From contig CAZBKA010000038.1 in NCBI GenBank assembly GCA_964492365.1, positions 1-23,767 on the forward strand: a stretch of DNA of 23,767 nucleotides, written 5' to 3'. Both the position numbers and the translations under genes were made by a program. The notes beneath the pieces were generated by a model. The model saw only the letters and a list, made by a program, of their open reading frames with translations, had not been told where the DNA came from and made no database searches. Below are positions 1 to 6,910 of the stretch, in pieces (within the stretch, counting starts at the first letter, position 1; each line of letters opens with the position of its first letter). Source of the DNA: JAGLTN01 sp035403325. Lineage in GTDB: Bacteria; Planctomycetota; Phycisphaerae; Sedimentisphaerales; Anaerobacaceae.

Positions 1-104
1 ATAGTTGCTATCGCAAAAGCTCTTGAGCAAGTTACTGCCAGCGATGCAAAAGGATAGTTTGAAGCATGCGGATATCAGTACACCAAAAATTAAAATGCTA
101 TAAA
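1..104 (+). pseudogene. IS630-family transposase, 3' remnant with nonsense codon
   Basis: Reading from base 1 gives the C-terminal about 30 residues of an IS630 transposase, ending at the TAA at 91-93. The segment 1-104 matches 15848-15951 with two differences. One of them (base 56) turns a Trp codon TGG into TAG at 55-57, so this copy cannot make the full C-terminus. The other (base 69) is silent. The similarity stops after CTATAAA (98-104), which probably marks the right end of the element, since the other copy also diverges there. The 5' part lies outside the window, so I cannot tell whether the rest is intact. The orientation matches the copy at 15.4-15.9 kb. Confidence 0.85.
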
Positions 105-120
105 AAAGTTTTTTGGGCAT

Positions 121-137
121 TTTAATAATATTTTAAG
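121..137 (+). promoter_or_regulatory. PmrA-type direct-repeat box upstream of the GT-C gene
   Basis: TTTAAT (121-126), five bases, TTTAAG (132-137). This fits YTTAAK-N5-YTTAAK exactly, the 11-bp-period half-site pair known for the response regulator PmrA in Salmonella. The second half-site is followed by GTTAT and TTTGGT, a weak third repeat in the same phase. The site is about 67 bases upstream of the ATG at 204. A matching site lies at 12200-12216 before the deacetylase operon. Binding by the regulator encoded at 13687-14361 is an inference. No convincing -10 element was seen at ideal spacing; TATAAC at 178-183 is the best but lies rather far downstream. Confidence 0.5.
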
Positions 138-203
138 GTTATTTTGGTAAAAGGTGTTTTTGCTTTCAATAAAGCATTATAACATAATAACTTATGGGGT
201 AGG

Positions 204-1805
204 ATGAAACTATATACGGAAATTGAAAAAATGCAGAAAATGACTATTAAGAGCAGGAAAATAGTAGATATCACAGTTGTGTCATCTCTGATTGTCTGCC
301 TGGGAATTCTGGCATTTTTATTTCAAGGCTCACGTGGAATCTGGCAGCCTGATGAGGGATATTATGCAGGTACCGCAGTAACGATGATGTCCCGTGACAG
401 CCTTCTAATTCCTTATCTTGGTGAACATGAGATATTTCTGGATAAGCCTCCGATGATCTACTGGGGGATAATGGGGGGTCTTAAGCTTTTCGGCCACAAT
501 GAATTCGGCGTGCGTTTCTTTCATGGCCTGTGCTTTATTCTGACAAGTTTGGCTGTTGGCTCGCTGAGTTATTCAATGTTCAAAAACAAAGGCTTGGCTT
601 TATTATCATCGCTGATTTATGCAACGATGGCTGTCCCCTTTATAGCTGCAAATTTTGTCACACCCGACACTATTTTAACCCTTTGGACTACACTTTCTGC
701 ATTGTGCTTCTGGAATAGTGTTAAATCGCAGGGGAAAACAAAAATCAAATGGCAAATGTTCCTGTGTGCAGCAGTAGGATTAGGATTCCTCGCTAAGGGC
801 CCTGCAATACTAATTCCCTGTGGTGCAATGTTTGTTTTTCTTTTGGTCAGAAAAGAAACATTGCGATATTTCCTTTTGCCATGGTCACTCTTAGGCATCC
901 TTATTTTTATAGCTACAGGATTAAGCTGGTATATCTGGATTGGTTTTAAGTTACCAGGAGCGTTTAGCTATTTCATTGATAACCAAATCATGGGCCGTCT
1001 TATCACAGAAAAATACAACCGAAATCCAGGCCTTATAGGTGCATTGATATATGTCCCCGTTTTGGTTTTTGGCTCCATGCCTTGGTCGACAATGTGGTGG
1101 GAAAACAGAGGATTGCTTAAATCGTCCTTGCTTAGCAAACGATGGTTAAAAATACTTGCGACAAGACCAGAATCATTGTTTTTATTGTGCTATTTCTTTG
1201 TGCCGCTTTTAGTTTTATGTCTGGCAAGTTCCAAACTTGGATTCTATGCCCTGCCGATCTTCGTCCCGCTGGCAATTGCCACAGCAAAGCTCTGGATACA
1301 AAAAGCTCCAGCTATTGATGGCTTATCGTTTTCAAGTTTATTAAAAAGCTATGCTCGTCCAATTAAGCTGACAACCAGTTGGGTCATTATTCTATTGATC
1401 ATAAAACTGGGACTCGCCTATTATCCAACACATGACGACATGCGTACCCTCTCGTCTCAAATTAAAACGCACCTGCCATCGGATAGTTGTGAATTATGCA
1501 CAGTAGATGAACGGGCTGATGGATTATTGTTCTACGGCCTACAAAACGTAGAGCATTTGACAAATAAATCCAAACCATATCCAACATTCACCAAAACAGA
1601 AACTATCATGAATGAAATACATGATTTTATCAATGAAAATGAGTCTGGCGTTCTCCTTATAAGAGGATATTATAAAATCACTGAAATAATTGAAATATTG
1701 AAAAAAGCTGGAATTGACTATCGATTGGTAGAACTTTCATACAATAGAGCACTGTTATTTCCATGTTTAACTGGCAAAAACAGTTTGGATACTGAGAAAA
1801 TCTAA
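204..1805 (+). CDS. ArnT-like GT-C family glycosyltransferase (membrane)
   Basis: A 533-residue multispanning membrane protein of the ArnT/PMT (GT83-like) type. Such enzymes move a sugar from a polyprenyl-phosphate donor to lipid A or another acceptor on the periplasmic face. After the first membrane segment (about residues 22-42) comes the first periplasmic loop with QPDEGYY (Asp50-Glu51, the acidic pair of ArnT-type catalytic sites), then LDKPPMIYW (residues 79-87), the usual KPP motif. About ten hydrophobic segments follow, then a soluble C-terminal tail from about residue 410. GGGGTAGG lies directly against the ATG at 204, which is unusually close; Met10 (231) or Met13 (240) are alternative starts. 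First gene of a plus-strand unit with the methyltransferase 11 bases downstream. The sugar and acceptor cannot be read from sequence; lipid A is inferred from context. Confidence 0.85.
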   Translation: MKLYTEIEKMQKMTIKSRKIVDITVVSSLIVCLGILAFLFQGSRGIWQPDEGYYAGTAVTMMSRDSLLIPYLGEHEIFLDKPPMIYWGIMGGLKLFGHNEFGVRFFHGLCFILTSLAVGSLSYSMFKNKGLALLSSLIYATMAVPFIAANFVTPDTILTLWTTLSALCFWNSVKSQGKTKIKWQMFLCAAVGLGFLAKGPAILIPCGAMFVFLLVRKETLRYFLLPWSLLGILIFIATGLSWYIWIGFKLPGAFSYFIDNQIMGRLITEKYNRNPGLIGALIYVPVLVFGSMPWSTMWWENRGLLKSSLLSKRWLKILATRPESLFLLCYFFVPLLVLCLASSKLGFYALPIFVPLAIATAKLWIQKAPAIDGLSFSSLLKSYARPIKLTTSWVIILLIIKLGLAYYPTHDDMRTLSSQIKTHLPSDSCELCTVDERADGLLFYGLQNVEHLTNKSKPYPTFTKTETIMNEIHDFINENESGVLLIRGYYKITEIIEILKKAGIDYRLVELSYNRALLFPCLTGKNSLDTEKI

Positions 1806-1816
1806 GAAAGGTAAAA

Positions 1817-2419
1817 ATGTTATTACGTAAGCTAAGAATGTATTTATTGCGATTAGTCTTTGTGCCGATTGTTCTCATCGCTGTATTTGTAAGCCCTTCC
1901 TGGTCACCGGAGTCGACTATGAGCTTTAGCATGGAATCGGTCGGATATTTATTTCTTTTGACAGGGCTAATAATCCGTATATGGTGCAGTTTATATATAG
2001 GCAATCGCAAATCCAAGGAAGTTGTTGACCAAGGTCCGTATTCTATCTCTCGGAATCCGCTTTACATAGGTTCTTTTTTCTTAGCTATTGGTGTGGGGCT
2101 TTGTTTTGAGAATTGGCTTTTACTTTTATTTGTATCCGCAATTATTGTTCCTGTTCATATTATCACAGCTAAAACGGAGGAGACCAATCTTGAGTTGAAG
2201 TTTGGGGAACAATACCGAATGTATAAGCAAAGAGTTCCAAGGTTCTGGCCTCGTTTCTCAAACTACAACAGCCCCGATATAATCGAAGTTAATGTTAATT
2301 CGATTCGAAGAATAGCCATGGACACGGTCAGTATTCTGCTTTTACCGCAAATAGAAGACTTGATAGAACTCCTGCACAACCATGGAATAATTCCATTTTT
2401 ATGGCATTTACCTTTTTAG
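1817..2419 (+). CDS. Isoprenylcysteine/phospholipid methyltransferase-like membrane protein
   Basis: 200 residues. It belongs to the ICMT/PEMT-like superfamily of small integral membrane methyltransferases, which use S-adenosylmethionine to methylate lipid-like substrates. The signature lies in the middle: GPYSISRNPLYIG (about residues 73-85) for the cofactor and membrane-interface site, then a hydrophobic segment, then EETNLELKFGEQYRMYKQ (about 121-138) and VPRFWP, the conserved end of the catalytic domain. Two or three hydrophobic segments precede the motif. The last about 50 residues are an extra tail of unknown role. AAGAAAGG sits a few bases before the ATG, and the gene starts 11 bases after the GT-C stop, so the two are probably co-transcribed. 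The substrate is unknown; bacterial members are seldom characterised. Confidence 0.8.
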   Translation: MLLRKLRMYLLRLVFVPIVLIAVFVSPSWSPESTMSFSMESVGYLFLLTGLIIRIWCSLYIGNRKSKEVVDQGPYSISRNPLYIGSFFLAIGVGLCFENWLLLLFVSAIIVPVHIITAKTEETNLELKFGEQYRMYKQRVPRFWPRFSNYNSPDIIEVNVNSIRRIAMDTVSILLLPQIEDLIELLHNHGIIPFLWHLPF

Positions 2420-2489
2420 CTTTTCTCAAAAGAAATAATAATAAGTTTATGTGTATTTGTGTAACTTTAGGTATAAATTTGGAGTAGTA

Positions 2490-3245
2490 ATGAATAAGAT
2501 TGCAAAAGTCACATTTTTCTTCTGGATCATGAAGATAGCAGCAACCACTCTTGGTGAAACAGCCGGTGATCTCATGTCGATGACAATGAACATTGGCTAC
2601 GCACTTAGTTCTGTCATTCTGATCATCCTGTTTGTTATTTTTCTTGTCATGCAACTTAAGTCCGCCAGGTTTAATAATATACTTTTTTGGACCGTGATCC
2701 TCATGACAAGTACTGCTGGTACAACAATATCAGATTTTATGGACCGAACCTTAGGGCTTGGTTACGCGAAAGGCTCACTTATCTTGGTCATTGGTTTGCT
2801 GATAGTCCTGAGGCTCTGGCATCTCAGCGAAAAAACAATATCTGTTAGCAACATACAAACAACAAAAGCCGAACTTTTTTATTGGATTGCAATATTGTTT
2901 TCAAATACTTTGGGGACAGCATTGGGAGATTTCCTCGCAGACGACTCTGGACTCGGTTTCTTAGGAGGTGCGGCACTTATCGGTGGACTCATTGCCTTGA
3001 CCTTTCTTGCTTACAAATTCACCAAAACCAACAGAATCATGCTGTTCTGGATAGCTTTCGTTTTAACACGTCCATTTGGAGCAACTTTCGGCGATCTTCT
3101 TACGAAACCAATCGAAAACGGCGGACTCAATTTCGGAACTTTAGGTTCTTCCATAGTTCTCCTTTCCATACTCATAACATTGGTCATATATACAATCATA
3201 ACAGAAAAGCGAAAATTAAACCAAAATGTAGCAAATGAAAGTTAA
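2490..3245 (+). CDS. COG4705-type four-repeat integral membrane protein
   Basis: 251 residues from the ATG at 2490, chosen because GGAG (2481-2484) is correctly spaced before it; an upstream in-frame ATG at 2451 has no such site and adds 13 unconvincing residues. The protein is four copies of one unit: an aromatic/Trp membrane entry, a hydrophobic helix, then Gly-x-Thr/Ala-x-Gly/Ser-Asp, then a Gly-rich second helix. The Asp residues fall at 27, 82, 147 and 202 with near-equal spacing, each preceded by a Gly five residues upstream. This matches the uncharacterised COG4705 family of membrane proteins as I remember it. The four acidic residues inside hydrophobic repeats suggest ion or metal handling, but this is inference. 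Last gene before the IS30 element. Confidence 0.75.
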   Translation: MNKIAKVTFFFWIMKIAATTLGETAGDLMSMTMNIGYALSSVILIILFVIFLVMQLKSARFNNILFWTVILMTSTAGTTISDFMDRTLGLGYAKGSLILVIGLLIVLRLWHLSEKTISVSNIQTTKAELFYWIAILFSNTLGTALGDFLADDSGLGFLGGAALIGGLIALTFLAYKFTKTNRIMLFWIAFVLTRPFGATFGDLLTKPIENGGLNFGTLGSSIVLLSILITLVIYTIITEKRKLNQNVANES

Positions 3246-3318
3246 ACCATGCAACAGACCTTATCCCACAACTTCGCTAAAAAAAACACATGTTGCTAAC
3301 TTGAATTATACCTGGATT

Positions 3319-3358
3319 TTAAATAGAGTATTTTTTGAGCAAAAAGAACTCTATTTAA
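3319..3358 (+). other. Long hairpin just upstream of the IS30 transposase start
   Basis: An 11-bp perfect stem (3319-3329 pairing with 3348-3358) continues after one mismatch into about six A/T and G-T pairs around a GAGC loop (3337-3340). The 3' arm overlaps AAGG (3357-3360), the only Shine-Dalgarno-like sequence before the transposase ATG at 3368. Many insertion sequences use such a structure to block translation of transcripts entering from outside; that role is inferred here. It may also be part of the left end of the element, whose exact terminus I could not fix. Confidence 0.6.
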
Positions 3359-3367
3359 GGAATCGTA

Positions 3368-4339
3368 ATGAGCCATGAACATCTTACCATTGATGAACGG
3401 GAAAGCATATTAAAAATGCGTTCAGAACGAAAAAATATGACAGATATTGCTGACCAGCTTGGTCGTAACAAAGGTACGATCAGCAAGGAACTGTCGCGTA
3501 ATACAAGTTTAACCGGTGAGTACAAATCTCATCTGGCGCAGCGTTATTATCTTAAGCGCAGGGCTAAATCCAAAGAGCCTTATCTTCTGGAAGAAAACGG
3601 ACGATTGAGGCAATATGTGATTAAAAAACTCAAAAAATATCTGTCTCCAGAGCAGATATCAGGCCGTATTGAGGTAGACTATCCGGATAATAGTCTAATG
3701 CGTGTAAGACATTTAACAATATATAGTTTGATACAGCGAGACAAAGATGCCAGCGGCAAATTTCACACATATTTATGGCAGGGTCATCGCAAAAGGCGTA
3801 AGAAGCACGGCAGTTTGAGAACCCAGGGCCAGATAGCTGATAGACGACCCATCAGTGAGCGTCCAAAGGTCGTTGAAAACAGAGAAGATTTTGGCCACTG
3901 GGAAGGTGATACCGTTGTTGGAAAATCACATGGTTCATTTGTTGCCACTCATGTCGAGCGTAAGAGCCGCTATCTTCTAGTAGGCAAGGCTGATGATAAG
4001 ACTGCCGAGAGTGTCAACGCCATAACAAAGCAGTTATTCCGGAAAATTCCAAAGTCAAAACGCAAGACAATGACCTTTGATAATGGCAAGGAATTTGCCG
4101 GATTTAAGGAGTTGGAAAACACTGTCGGGTTCTGTTGTTATTTTGCCGATCCGTACAGTTCGTATCAGCGAGGCACGAACGAAAACACGAACGGATTGCT
4201 GCGACAATTTTTTCCAAAAGGCACAGATTTTAACCAAATCAGCGAAGAAAAGATTGACAAAGTTGCGGCCTTGATTAATGATAGACCTCGCAAATGTTTA
4301 AACTATCGGACACTCCATGAGGTGTTATGGAGCGGATAA
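3368..4339 (+). CDS. IS30-family transposase
   Basis: 323 residues, a normal length for the family, with no internal stops. The N-terminus is an HTH (about residues 5-45: LTIDERESI then DIADQLGRNKGTISKEL) that binds the ends. The catalytic DDE triad is intact: Asp181 in HWEGDTVVG, Asp238 in TFDNGKEF and Glu272 in GTNENTNG, giving the DD(33)E spacing of IS30. The element could therefore be active if its ends are intact. I found no clean terminal inverted repeat. A weak candidate pairs the region around 3317-3345 with the reverse complement of about 4348-4376. To the right lies a 5'-truncated gene tail (4361-4459), so the insertion or a later deletion removed sequence. The start region is covered by a hairpin (see 3319-3358). 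Confidence 0.9.
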   Translation: MSHEHLTIDERESILKMRSERKNMTDIADQLGRNKGTISKELSRNTSLTGEYKSHLAQRYYLKRRAKSKEPYLLEENGRLRQYVIKKLKKYLSPEQISGRIEVDYPDNSLMRVRHLTIYSLIQRDKDASGKFHTYLWQGHRKRRKKHGSLRTQGQIADRRPISERPKVVENREDFGHWEGDTVVGKSHGSFVATHVERKSRYLLVGKADDKTAESVNAITKQLFRKIPKSKRKTMTFDNGKEFAGFKELENTVGFCCYFADPYSSYQRGTNENTNGLLRQFFPKGTDFNQISEEKIDKVAALINDRPRKCLNYRTLHEVLWSG

Positions 4340-4360
4340 AATTGTTGTGCTTCAGATTAA

Positions 4361-4459
4361 ATTTTAGGATTTAAATGTAAATTGAGTCTTTCGCCTCGCG
4401 ATAGAGAAATTCTACTCGCAGGCGGATTGCTGAACTACACCAAAGGACAGAAAAAATAA
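4361..4459 (+). pseudogene. 3' fragment resembling an aconitase/LeuD-type small subunit tail
   Basis: The frame is open from 4361 to the TAA at 4457-4459 and has no start codon. Its last about 20 residues, REILLAGGLLNYTKG then QKK, look like the C-terminus of isopropylmalate dehydratase small subunits and related aconitase swivel proteins, which often end in an AGGL-x-x-Y-[TV]-K/R motif. It follows directly after the IS30 transposase, so it is best read as the tail of a chromosomal gene beheaded by the insertion or by an associated deletion. No matching 5' part is found to the left of the element. Identification rests on a short motif only. Confidence 0.4.
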
Positions 4460-4467
4460 AAACCCGC

Positions 4468-4483
4468 GTGGGCCAAAGCCCAC
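4468..4483. repeat. Short GC-rich intergenic stem-loop
   Basis: GTGGGC and GCCCAC form a 6-bp perfect stem around CAAA, flanked by CCGC and CCTACGG. It lies between the truncated gene tail and the sulfatase gene and is more GC-rich than its surroundings. Units of this look (GTAGGGTGGGC and its complement) are a common dispersed intergenic repeat in several phyla. Only one copy was seen in this window. No T-run follows, so it is not a typical intrinsic terminator. Confidence 0.45.
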
Positions 4484-4536
4484 CCTACGGCTACACAAAA
4501 TAATTGCAATAACACAACTTTTAAAAGGGCTCAAAT

Positions 4537-6453
4537 ATGATTTCAACACAAGATGGGGCGAGAAAATTAGACCAGTATTTCGGCTTGACATACATAGTCC
4601 TGCTCCTGAACACCTCGTTATATCTCAAATACGTTGATTTCACTGGCTTTTGGGTATATCCCTTCACCGCTGCCGTTTATTTTGCCTATTGCTTTATCTA
4701 TATGCTGCCGTTTATTATAATTCTTCAACTGTTCCGCAAGTTTGTCTGTCTGTCATTTATGCAGTCATTTCTGCAAAAACTCCGCCTCAAACCAATGTGG
4801 CTGCTCTACATTTTGGCGGTATCGAGCATAACATTCCTCCAGATTTTTATTTTCACCGACCGGTTTATTTTCAATATGTACGACTTCCACATTAACGGTT
4901 TCGTCTGGAATTTACTTACCACGCCCGGCGGAATCGAATCTATGGGTGGCGACCCATCAACCACACTCACCTTCATAATGATTATCGCAGGTTTTCTGGC
5001 GATACAGAGCGCACTGCTGCTCCTGATGCTGAATGTCAGAAAATTCGAAAACTTTTCGCAAAGAGTTTTTTCAAAACTTAATGTCAACATTGCCATTATC
5101 ATTTTCATTCTGCTCGGCCTGTTTCAGGCGGCGGCTTATGGCATAAGTTATGTCCGCAGTTACGACCCGATTCTTATTTCCAGCGAAGCGTTCCCATTAT
5201 ACATACCTGTTACCTTCACCAAATTAGCCAAATCGCTCGGTATGGATGTCAAGCGTCAGCCGCAAAAATTAGAAGCAAAAGATAATGCACTCGGCATCGA
5301 TTATCCGCTCAATCCCATCACCCGCGCACCCGGCAGCAAAAACTACAACATTGTTTGGCTTGTGGCCGAGTCGCTTCGAGCGGATATGCTCGATGCGAAC
5401 ATTATGCCGGAGACCTGGGCTTTTTCGCAAAAAGCAATCTCCTTCCAGAACCATTACAGCGGCGGCAACGGAACGCGAATGGCAATGTTCGCGATGTTCT
5501 ACGGGCTATACGGCAACTACTGGTTCAGCTTTCTAAACGAAGAAAGAAGTCCTGTTTTGATTGATTTGCTTATAGAAAACAACTATCAGATGGATATGTT
5601 TAGCAGCGCGAAATTTTCTTATCCTGAATTCGACAAGACGATATTTGTGCGTCTGCCGAAAAGCCAGCTCCACGACGACTCTGAAACCACCGGCAGCGAA
5701 GGCTGGCAGAAAGACCGTCAAAATGTCGCCAAACTGCTCGATTTTCTCAAAACCAGAGACCATAACAGACCATTTATGACATTTATGTTCTTCGAATCGC
5801 CTCACGCTCGATATTATTTCCCGCCGGAGAATATTATTCGCCCGGATTATCTCAAAGAGTTCAACTACGCAACAGTCAATCTGAATCGCGATATCCAGCT
5901 CATCAAAAATCGCTACATAAATTCATGCAATCATTTAGACAGCCAGTTCGCCGTTATTCTGCAATATCTTGAACAATCCAATCTGCTGGACGATACGATT
6001 GTTATAATCACCGGCGACCACGGCGAGGAATTTATGGAAAAGGGCCGATGGGGACATAATTCGGCCTTCACTGAAGAGCAAACCCGTTCGCCACTGGTAC
6101 TTTGGGCGCCCGGCGAAAAACCATACGTAACAACTCAAATGTCTAGCCATTTAGATATACCTGTTACGGTGATGTCTCTGCTTGGCGTGGCCAATCCGCC
6201 GAGCGATTATTCCCTCGGTTTTAACCTGCTCGGCGGCGACTACCGCAAATTTACGGTTATCAGCGGCTGGAATACACTGGCCTATGTTGATGACGAATAT
6301 AAAGCGGTATTTCCAACCGGTCTTTCGGGCTTGAGCAAACAGAAAGTAACCATGAAAAACGACATAGTGGTCAAGGATAACTCCGATTTTTACAGGAAAA
6401 AACAGGGAAATATCATTCAAATAATGAAGGAACTTGCCCATTTTCAAAAATAG
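4537..6453 (+). CDS. Inner-membrane sulfatase-fold protein, YejM/PbgA-like
   Basis: 638 residues. The N-terminal about 230 residues carry roughly five membrane segments, followed by a periplasmic alkaline-phosphatase/sulfatase-fold domain from about residue 265. Visible site residues are Glu278-Ser279 (VAESLRAD), Thr313 in GGNGTRMAM (nucleophile position in LtaS/EptA-like enzymes), Asp494-His495 in TGDHGEEF and His507 in WGHNS. The layout and the HYSGGNGTR...FYGLYG stretch resemble YejM/PbgA, which in enterobacteria monitors LPS and controls LpxC, more than the phosphoethanolamine transferase EptA; a transferase role cannot be excluded. AAAAGGG (4523-4529) supports the ATG at 4537. Base composition is visibly more GC-rich, with C-ending codons, than in genes on either side, suggesting a different history. 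It lies upstream of LAB_N and GT-C genes. Confidence 0.75.
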   Translation: MISTQDGARKLDQYFGLTYIVLLLNTSLYLKYVDFTGFWVYPFTAAVYFAYCFIYMLPFIIILQLFRKFVCLSFMQSFLQKLRLKPMWLLYILAVSSITFLQIFIFTDRFIFNMYDFHINGFVWNLLTTPGGIESMGGDPSTTLTFIMIIAGFLAIQSALLLLMLNVRKFENFSQRVFSKLNVNIAIIIFILLGLFQAAAYGISYVRSYDPILISSEAFPLYIPVTFTKLAKSLGMDVKRQPQKLEAKDNALGIDYPLNPITRAPGSKNYNIVWLVAESLRADMLDANIMPETWAFSQKAISFQNHYSGGNGTRMAMFAMFYGLYGNYWFSFLNEERSPVLIDLLIENNYQMDMFSSAKFSYPEFDKTIFVRLPKSQLHDDSETTGSEGWQKDRQNVAKLLDFLKTRDHNRPFMTFMFFESPHARYYFPPENIIRPDYLKEFNYATVNLNRDIQLIKNRYINSCNHLDSQFAVILQYLEQSNLLDDTIVIITGDHGEEFMEKGRWGHNSAFTEEQTRSPLVLWAPGEKPYVTTQMSSHLDIPVTVMSLLGVANPPSDYSLGFNLLGGDYRKFTVISGWNTLAYVDDEYKAVFPTGLSGLSKQKVTMKNDIVVKDNSDFYRKKQGNIIQIMKELAHFQK

Positions 6454-6477
6454 GGGTAGAATACCTGCCGCTGGTTT

Positions 6478-6507
6478 TTGGGCTGTTGTAATTTTAGGAT
6501 ATATAAT
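6478..6507 (+). promoter_or_regulatory. Possible promoter before the LAB_N gene
   Basis: A perfect TATAAT (6502-6507) lies about 58 bases before the LAB_N ATG. The -35 side is poor: TTGGGC (6478-6483) at 18 bases, or TTGTAA (6486-6491) at only 10. If real, it would let LAB_N, GT-C and MFS be transcribed apart from the sulfatase gene. A poor -35 can indicate an activator-dependent promoter, but no operator was recognised here. Confidence 0.3.
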
Positions 6508-6564
6508 ACGTTCTAATGTGAGTTGAAAATTATATTTATTGTCTAAAATTTTTTGAGGTTGAAT

Positions 6565-6894
6565 ATGTTTAATTCAATTGTTGAATTCTTGAGAACTGCG
6601 ATAGATCAACAAATCGTAGGTGACCCTGTATGGGCAACTGTTGCATTTGTAGGACAGGCTTTATTTGGTGGTAGATTCGTATTGCAATGGCTGGTAAGCG
6701 AATACAAGAAAAAATCTCATGTCCCGATTTCTTTCTGGTATCTTTCAATAGTTGGAAGTTTAATTCTGCTTATCTATTCGATACACATAAAAAATCCTAT
6801 TTTTATGCTTTCATTCTCTCTTAATACATTGATTTACATGAGAAATATTCACTTAATATACTTAGAGTCCAGACGTAATAGCTTGGCCCGTTGA
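6565..6894 (+). CDS. LAB_N domain membrane protein (lipid-A-biosynthesis N-terminal type)
   Basis: 109 residues from the ATG at 6565, which has GAGG (6555-6558) at good spacing; a TTG at 6553 is inside that ribosome site and is unlikely. The sequence is typical of the LAB_N family: GQALFGGRFVLQWLVSE (about residues 31-47), KKKSHVPISFW, then two more hydrophobic helices. The domain occurs at the N-terminus of some LpxB proteins and as stand-alone small membrane proteins beside polyprenyl-phosphate GT2 and GT-C transferases. Its biochemical role is unresolved; a part in moving or presenting the lipid-linked sugar is plausible but inferred. Followed after 16 bases by the GT-C gene, probably one transcript. 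Confidence 0.88.
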   Translation: MFNSIVEFLRTAIDQQIVGDPVWATVAFVGQALFGGRFVLQWLVSEYKKKSHVPISFWYLSIVGSLILLIYSIHIKNPIFMLSFSLNTLIYMRNIHLIYLESRRNSLAR

Positions 6895-6910
6895 TTTTTG
6901 AAGGAAAAAT

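Noticed and set aside
4468..4483. Intrinsic terminator after the truncated gene tail
   Set aside because: The stem is good but no T-run follows on either strand; it is better called an intergenic repeat-like stem-loop.
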